From CAZYWA01 sp964650975 [NCBI: uncultured bacterium] (GTDB taxonomy: Bacteria; JADJOY01): a stretch of 11,318 nt of DNA. A program made the translations under genes and the position numbers. How positions within the stretch are numbered: the first letter of the stretch is position 1; every line of letters starts with the position of its first letter. A model generated the notes under the pieces. That model did not search any database. It worked only from the letters and a program-made list of their open reading frames with translations, and was not told where the DNA came from. The DNA lies in assembly GCA_964650975.1 (NCBI GenBank), contig CAZYWA010000232.1, forward strand, positions 1 to 11,318, read 5' to 3'. Of this stretch, positions 6,296-11,318 are shown piece by piece.

Positions 6296-9241
6296 ATGCC
6301 GCCCGAAACCAGTCAGGCGCCCCACACGCCGCTCCGACACACCGGGAAAAGTCGCACTAGCGACGCCAGACCGGCCGCGTCGGTTCGGGAGGTCGACCAC
6401 AGGCTCGCCGTTCTCGAAACATGGTTCCAGAACGTGCCGCTCGGCCTCGCGTTCGTGGATCGCGAATGCCGATTCGTGCGCATCAACGGCCGGTTGGCGA
6501 CCTCGCTCTACGCGAGCCCTGCTGACCACCTGGGCAAGACCGTGCGGGAGGTGGTCCCGCTTCTCTGGCCAGTCCTGGAGCCGCTCTACGGGCGAGCCCT
6601 TGCAGGCGAGACCGTCACGAACCAGACGATCCACGACCTGACGCTCCAGGGCGAGCCCCGCTCCTGGCTCGCGAGCTACCACCCCGTCAGCCTCGAAGGC
6701 CGGATCGTCGGAGTCGACGTGGTCGTCAGCGACGGCACGGCGCACCGCCAGCCGCAGGAAATCCTCCCGGCCGCTGGCGACGCGATCCAAGCCGTCCCCA
6801 GCGCCACCCAGGAGAGGGTCTGGGATGGGGCGAACGCGGCGGCCGATCTGGGCGCGATCATCCAATCGTCGGATGACGCCATCATCGGACTGACCCTGAA
6901 CGGCACCGTGACCAGCTGGAACCGGGGCGCGGAGGCACTCTACGGCTTCAGTGCGGACGAAATGGTGGGAACGTCGATCGAGCGGCTCAGCCCTGCCGGC
7001 TGGCCAGCGGACGAAGGCGACGCCTTGACCAGGATCCAGCGTGGCGAGGTCGTCCAGCAGTTCGAGACGGTCCAACAGACCAAGGACGGCCGGTCGCTCG
7101 ACGTGTCCGTGACGGCGTCGCCCATCAAGGACGGCCTCGGCCGGCTCGTCGGCGTCTCCAAGATCGCCCGTGACATCACGGCGATCAAGACCAAGGAGCG
7201 CGAAATCATCCGACTCTCGCGCCTCTACGCCGCCCTCAGTCAAATCAACCAGACGATCGTGCGGGCCTCCACGCGCGACGAGCTGCTCCGAGGAGTCTGC
7301 AAGGCCCTCGTGGAGGACGGGGGCGTGTCCATGGCCTGGATCGGTTGGAGAGATCCGGAAACCAGCCGGATCGAGCCCGTCGCGAAGTGGGGGGACACGA
7401 GAGGCGCTCTCGAAAGCCCGACCGGATCCGCCATCGCCGGCGACCCCCTGGATCCGCCAGCGATCTCGACATCGACGAAGCAAATCGATCCCCGCGGTTT
7501 CCGAGCGGTCGCAGTCCTGGCCATCCGAATCCGAGGCGCCGTCTGCGGAACGCTCAACGTTTATGCATCCGACGCGGGTCCTTTCCAGGAAAAGGAAGAA
7601 ATAGCGCTGCTCGAGCAGGCCGCCGTCGACATATCGTCCGCGGTCGACAACCTGACGCAGGAAGAGGCACGCGGGCGGGCGCAACACAACATCCAGAGAG
7701 AGCGTGATTTTTCGGATGCCGTGCTCACGAGCTTGCCTGGCATTGTCTATCTGTACGATCCCGACGGGAAATTCTTGCGCTGGAACTACAACTTCGAAAA
7801 GGTCACCGGCTATCCCGCCGCGGAGCTCGCGACCATGCATCCGGCGGATTTCTTCGCCATCGCGGAGACGGAGCGGATCGCGTCCTGGATCACCGACGTC
7901 TTCCAGAAGGGCAAGGCGGAAGTGGAGGCCGATCTGCTGAGTAAGGACGGACGGCTGACGCCCTACTATCTCACCGGCGTGATGATCGAGATCGACGGAC
8001 TGACCTGCCTGGTCGGCGTCGGCATCGACATCGCCACGCCCAAGCGCGCCGAGGAGGCGCAGCGGGCCAGCGAAGCGCGCTACCGCTCGCTCTTCGAGCA
8101 GGCGCCGGATGGAATCGTGATCACCGATCCGCAGAGTCGTTACGTCGACGCCAACGGGGGAATGTGCAGGCTGCTCGGCTATGCCCGCCACGAGCTGCTC
8201 GGGCTGCGCGGTTCGGACATCGTGCCTCAGACCGACGTACGGGAGGTACCCACGGTGCTCGGCACGATCGACGAGCGCGCCGAGCAACGCCAGGAGTGTC
8301 GGTTGAGACGAAAGGATGGCTCGCTCTTCGTGGCGGACGTCATCGCGACGCGCCTGCCGGACGGCAACACCCTCGCGTTGATCCGTGACGTCACGGATCG
8401 CAAGGCGGCGGAAACGGGGCTGCGCGAGCTCAACGAGACGCTCGAGCTCAAAGTGGCGATGCGCACCGCGGAAGTGGAGACCGCGCTCGCCCGCGCCGAG
8501 GCCGCCGACCAGATCAAGTCGGCGTTCCTCGCAACGATGTCGCACGAATTGCGCACGCCACTCAACTCGATCATCGGATTCACCGGGATCGTGCTCAACG
8601 GCATGGCGGGTCCGCTGAATCCGGAGCAGGCCAAGCAGCTCGCCATGGTGCGAAGCAGCGCGCAGCACTTGCTCGAGCTGATCAACGACATCCTCGATCT
8701 CTCGAAGATCGAGGCCGGTCAGCTCGAAGTGCGCAACGAGTCCTTCGATCTGCGGGATTCGCTCGAACGCGTGGCGGCTCTGGTGAGACCGCTCGCCGCC
8801 CGCAAGGGCTTGACGCTCTCCACCGTCGCGATGCCCGAGAGGCTGGGCATGACGAGCGACCGCCGTCGTGTGGAGCAGATTCTCATCAACCTGCTGGGCA
8901 ACGCCATCAAGTTCACCGTCGAGGGGGGAGTGACGCTGTCCGCCGATCTGGTCGCAGCCACCGCGCAATCGGCCGGCACGCCTCCGGGTCCCGCCGTGCG
9001 TATCCGGGTCGCGGATACGGGCCTGGGTATCGGGCCGTCCGATCTCACGACACTCTTCCAGCCGTTCCGCCAGCTGGACATGGGTCTAGCGAGACAGCAC
9101 GAAGGCACCGGCCTCGGCCTGGCCATTTGCCGGAAGCTCGCGACATTGCTCGGCGGCGAGATCAGCGCCACCAGCGATCCGGCGAAGGGCAGCGAGTTCA
9201 CGGTCATGATCCCTCTCAACAGGACGACCCCGACCCCATGA
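6296..9241 (+). CDS. Soluble multi-PAS/GAF sensor histidine kinase
   Basis: This 981-residue cytoplasmic kinase has no signal peptide or membrane span. Approximate order: PAS (40-147), PAS (182-297), GAF (305-453), PAS (472-582), PAS (592-703), coiled linker (703-740), HisKA (740-806) and HATPase_c (850-976). The phosphoacceptor is H750 in SHELRTPLN (749-757). ATP-binding boxes are NLLGNAIKFT (865-874), DTGLGI (907-912) and GTGLGL (937-942). A typical PAS end signature is seen at GVSKIARDIT (286-295). None of its PAS domains has the Cys motif of LOV domains, so their ligands are unknown; redox, haem or small molecules are all possible. The GAF domain seems shorter than usual between GDTRG and RGFRA. 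It carries no receiver of its own; the receiver gene overlapping its stop by 4 bp is the obvious partner. Confidence 0.95.
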   Translation: MPPETSQAPHTPLRHTGKSRTSDARPAASVREVDHRLAVLETWFQNVPLGLAFVDRECRFVRINGRLATSLYASPADHLGKTVREVVPLLWPVLEPLYGRALAGETVTNQTIHDLTLQGEPRSWLASYHPVSLEGRIVGVDVVVSDGTAHRQPQEILPAAGDAIQAVPSATQERVWDGANAAADLGAIIQSSDDAIIGLTLNGTVTSWNRGAEALYGFSADEMVGTSIERLSPAGWPADEGDALTRIQRGEVVQQFETVQQTKDGRSLDVSVTASPIKDGLGRLVGVSKIARDITAIKTKEREIIRLSRLYAALSQINQTIVRASTRDELLRGVCKALVEDGGVSMAWIGWRDPETSRIEPVAKWGDTRGALESPTGSAIAGDPLDPPAISTSTKQIDPRGFRAVAVLAIRIRGAVCGTLNVYASDAGPFQEKEEIALLEQAAVDISSAVDNLTQEEARGRAQHNIQRERDFSDAVLTSLPGIVYLYDPDGKFLRWNYNFEKVTGYPAAELATMHPADFFAIAETERIASWITDVFQKGKAEVEADLLSKDGRLTPYYLTGVMIEIDGLTCLVGVGIDIATPKRAEEAQRASEARYRSLFEQAPDGIVITDPQSRYVDANGGMCRLLGYARHELLGLRGSDIVPQTDVREVPTVLGTIDERAEQRQECRLRRKDGSLFVADVIATRLPDGNTLALIRDVTDRKAAETGLRELNETLELKVAMRTAEVETALARAEAADQIKSAFLATMSHELRTPLNSIIGFTGIVLNGMAGPLNPEQAKQLAMVRSSAQHLLELINDILDLSKIEAGQLEVRNESFDLRDSLERVAALVRPLAARKGLTLSTVAMPERLGMTSDRRRVEQILINLLGNAIKFTVEGGVTLSADLVAATAQSAGTPPGPAVRIRVADTGLGIGPSDLTTLFQPFRQLDMGLARQHEGTGLGLAICRKLATLLGGEISATSDPAKGSEFTVMIPLNRTTPTP

Positions 9242-9630
9242 GCCGCTCCGTCCTCTTGATCGAGGACAACCACCAAAACCGTTACCTCGCGACGTTTCTC
9301 CTCGAGAAACGTGGCTACAAGGTATGGACCGCGGCCGATGGCCGGCACGGCATCCAGCTAGCGCAAGCCATCCTGCCGGACATCATTCTTCTCGACATCC
9401 AGCTGCCCGTCATGGACGGCCACGCCGTGGCCCGAGCGCTACGCGCGATCGATTCGCTGCGCGCCTCGCCGATCATCGCGGTCACCTCGCACGCGATGGT
9501 CCATGACCGCGAGAGAGCGCTCGCCGCCGGGTGCGACGGTTACATCGAGAAACCCATCGATCCGGAAACCTTCGTGGACGAGATCGAGCGCTTCGCCGGA
9601 TTCGCGCCGATCGACCGGGCCGCTTCGTGA
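9238..9630 (+). CDS. DivK/CheY-like single-domain response regulator
   Basis: This 130-residue protein is a receiver domain with no output domain. It has E9-D10 as acidic pocket, phosphoacceptor D53 in LLDIQLPVMDG, T83 in AVTSHA and K105 in EKPID. The sequence resembles the DivK group, stand-alone receivers that relay phosphate or act by protein contact. Its ATG overlaps the TGA of the upstream kinase (ATGA), and its own TGA overlaps the next start (GTGA), so translation of all three is probably coupled. It likely takes phosphate from H750 of the upstream kinase, or shuttles it to or from the LOV hybrid kinase. It is too divergent to assign the symbol divK. Confidence 0.92.
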   Translation: MSRSVLLIEDNHQNRYLATFLLEKRGYKVWTAADGRHGIQLAQAILPDIILLDIQLPVMDGHAVARALRAIDSLRASPIIAVTSHAMVHDRERALAAGCDGYIEKPIDPETFVDEIERFAGFAPIDRAAS

Positions 9631-11318
9631 CGCACATCCTCGTCGTCGACGACAAGGAGGACAATCTCTATTACCTGCGCGCGTTGCTCACGGGAAACGG
9701 CTACACGGTCGAAACGGCCTCCCAAGGCGCCGAGGCACTGGCCAAGGCGCACCAGAGGCCACCGGAGCTCATCGTCTCCGACCTGCTCATGCCCGTCATG
9801 GACGGTTACACGCTGCTGCGCACCTGGAAGACCGACCCATCGCTGATGGCGGTTCCGTTCGTCGTGTACACCGCGACCTACACGGACGGTGAAGACCGGA
9901 TCCTGGCGTTGAACCTCGGCGCGGACGCGTTCATCCTCAAACCGACCGAGCCGGAGCGATTCGTCGCTCAGATCCGCGAAGTGCTCGCGAGAGCGGTGGT
10001 CACCGGCTCGAGCTTGCCGAGCACTGCCATGCGCAGCGAGACGGTGGTGCTCAAGACCTACAGCGAGACGCTGGTACGCAAGCTCGAAGCGAAGACCCTC
10101 GAGCTCGAGAAGAGCAACGCCTCGTTGCGCCGGGAGCAGACCGACCTTCGGATGCGCGACCGGGCCATCCAGGCCGTCTCACAAGGCATCGTCATCACCG
10201 ACCCGAACGTGGCGGAGACTCCCATCATCTACGCGAGCCCTGGCTTCGAACGACTGACGGGATACTCGAGCACCGAAGTCGAGGGTCGCAACTGCCGCTT
10301 CCTTCAGGGGCCGAACACCGACCCTGCGGCGGTCGCCCAGGTGCGTGGGGCTTTGGCAGAGGGTCGGGGCTGCAGCGTCGAGCTGGTGAATTACCGGAAA
10401 GACGGCAGCGCTTTCTGGAACAGTCTGACGATCTCGCCGGTCGTCGATGCCGGCGGGCGGCTGATTCACTTCGTGGGAGTCCAGACCGACGTGACGGCGC
10501 GGCGCGAGCTGGAGTCGCAACTTCGTCAGTCGCAGAAGATGGAGGCGATCGGGCAGTTGGCTGGAGGAGTCGCCCACGATTTCAACAATCTGCTGACCAT
10601 CATCACCGGCTACAGCCAGCTCTTGCTGCGGCCAATGACCCCGGACGATCCGCAGCGAGTACTGTTGGAGGAGATTCTGAATGCTGGAAACCGTTCGGCC
10701 TCGCTGACACGGCAGCTTCTGGCATTCAGCAGGAAGCAGGTGCTCTGCCCTCGGATGGTGGATCTCAACGACATCGTGCGAGACGTCGAGAGGATGCTCC
10801 AGCGCATCATCGGGGAGGATGTGAAGCTCCTGACGGTCCTGGAACCAACGGCGAGCACCGTGAATGCCGATCCCGGACAGCTGGAGCAAGCGCTCCTCAA
10901 CTTCGCGGTCAACGCCCGCGACGCCATGCCTCAGGGTGGCCAGCTCACCATCGCGACCGAGCACGTCGAGCTGGACGCGGCCCAGGCCGGTGCACACGGG
11001 CGACTCGGCGCCGGTCCCTACGTCCGGCTGGTGGTGACCGATACGGGGACCGGCATGACAGCCGAGGTCCAGCGACACATCTTCGAGCCGTTCTTCACGA
11101 CCAAAGGACCGGCGGAGGGTACCGGTCTCGGCTTGGCCGCGGTACACGGCATCGTGGAACAGAGCGGCGGTGCGGTCGAGGTCTCGAGCGCCGTCGGTGT
11201 GGGCACGTCGTTCAAGATCTACCTGCCGCGGGAGACGGAGGGATCGCCCGAGCGCGATGTACCACCGAAAACCGCGCCGATCGTCGCCGGGTGCGAGACC
11301 GTGTTGTTCGTCGAGGAT
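9627..11318 (+). CDS. Blue-light LOV hybrid histidine kinase, REC-LOV-HisKA-HATPase-(REC), cut by the window edge
   Basis: From a GTG at 9627 the frame stays open to the right edge (564 residues, no stop). Order: receiver (1-120: D8/D9, D52, T82, K105), helical linker (about 140-175), LOV domain (178-292), HisKA (about 298-370), HATPase_c (about 415-535), then the first strand of a second receiver (ETVLFVED, 557-564). The LOV core has GRNCRFLQG (220-228) with C223, the residue that forms the flavin-cysteinyl adduct under blue light. The other usual flavin contacts are present: R224, Q227, R240, N255, N265 and Q286. The kinase has H317 in AHDFNNLL, N425/N429, DTGTGM (471-476 region) and GTGLGL (498-503). 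The GTG start is supported by the receiver's first strand beginning immediately after it and by the GTGA overlap with the upstream gene. LOV-HK-REC hybrids are known; an extra N-terminal receiver makes this a phosphorelay node that could integrate light with another kinase. Confidence 0.95.
   Translation, partial: MTHILVVDDKEDNLYYLRALLTGNGYTVETASQGAEALAKAHQRPPELIVSDLLMPVMDGYTLLRTWKTDPSLMAVPFVVYTATYTDGEDRILALNLGADAFILKPTEPERFVAQIREVLARAVVTGSSLPSTAMRSETVVLKTYSETLVRKLEAKTLELEKSNASLRREQTDLRMRDRAIQAVSQGIVITDPNVAETPIIYASPGFERLTGYSSTEVEGRNCRFLQGPNTDPAAVAQVRGALAEGRGCSVELVNYRKDGSAFWNSLTISPVVDAGGRLIHFVGVQTDVTARRELESQLRQSQKMEAIGQLAGGVAHDFNNLLTIITGYSQLLLRPMTPDDPQRVLLEEILNAGNRSASLTRQLLAFSRKQVLCPRMVDLNDIVRDVERMLQRIIGEDVKLLTVLEPTASTVNADPGQLEQALLNFAVNARDAMPQGGQLTIATEHVELDAAQAGAHGRLGAGPYVRLVVTDTGTGMTAEVQRHIFEPFFTTKGPAEGTGLGLAAVHGIVEQSGGAVEVSSAVGVGTSFKIYLPRETEGSPERDVPPKTAPIVAGCETVLFVED

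Noticed and set aside
6287-8968. Minus-strand open frame of 893 codons
   Set aside because: It lies wholly opposite the PAS/GAF kinase. Long antisense frames are routine in GC-rich genes, and this product shows only His/Arg/Asp-rich sequence.
1-11318. CRISPR arrays, tRNA or rRNA genes, insertion sequences, toxin-antitoxin or phage genes
   Set aside because: No regular repeat-spacer pattern, cloverleaf, rRNA core sequence, transposase motif or related small gene pairs were seen.

Overview
This window is a signal-transduction island from a high-GC, probably Gram-negative bacterium. It holds two complete NtrC-type sigma-54 activators, one kinase-like protein with an RsbRD-type N-terminal domain, one large soluble PAS/GAF histidine kinase, one stand-alone receiver, and the first 564 residues of a LOV-type blue-light hybrid kinase. 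This mix is common in soil Myxococcota and related deltaproteobacterial lineages. That placement is an inference from gene content only; there is no rRNA or marker gene to fix the taxonomy.

Layout. At 3-116 (+) is the 3' end of an unrecognised gene. It converges on two minus-strand genes: a 96-aa hypothetical protein (192-482) and, upstream of it, a 444-aa sigma-54 response regulator (547-1881). The regulator's receiver domain has lost its acidic pair and its Thr/Ser switch. Next comes about 1.68 kb (1882-3562) with no convincing gene. It holds a perfect 12-bp inverted repeat, a cluster of TCGCGA palindromes, a weak sigma-54-like site, and one stretch that may be a decayed reading frame.

From 3563 to the window's right edge, five plus-strand genes look like one operon: RsbRD-type kinase-like protein (3563-4648), NtrC-type regulator (4752-6278), PAS-PAS-GAF-PAS-PAS histidine kinase (6296-9241), DivK-like single receiver (9238-9630) and REC-LOV-HisKA-HATPase-(REC) hybrid kinase (9627 to beyond 11318). 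The last three overlap by 4 bp at each junction (ATGA, GTGA), so they are probably translationally coupled.

How the genes may work together (inference). Two proteins carry a normal phosphoacceptor His: the PAS kinase (H750) and the LOV kinase (H317). The first kinase-like protein has Leu (L150) where His is expected, so it is probably not a classical autokinase. Receivers with a normal phosphoacceptor pocket are D61 of the second sigma-54 regulator, D53 of the DivK-like protein, and D52 at the N-terminus of the LOV kinase. A blue-light and redox/ligand-sensing phosphorelay ending in sigma-54 transcription is a reasonable hypothesis. The domain families are known; the specific arrangement, with the degenerate kinase and the degenerate receiver, is what deserves a second look.
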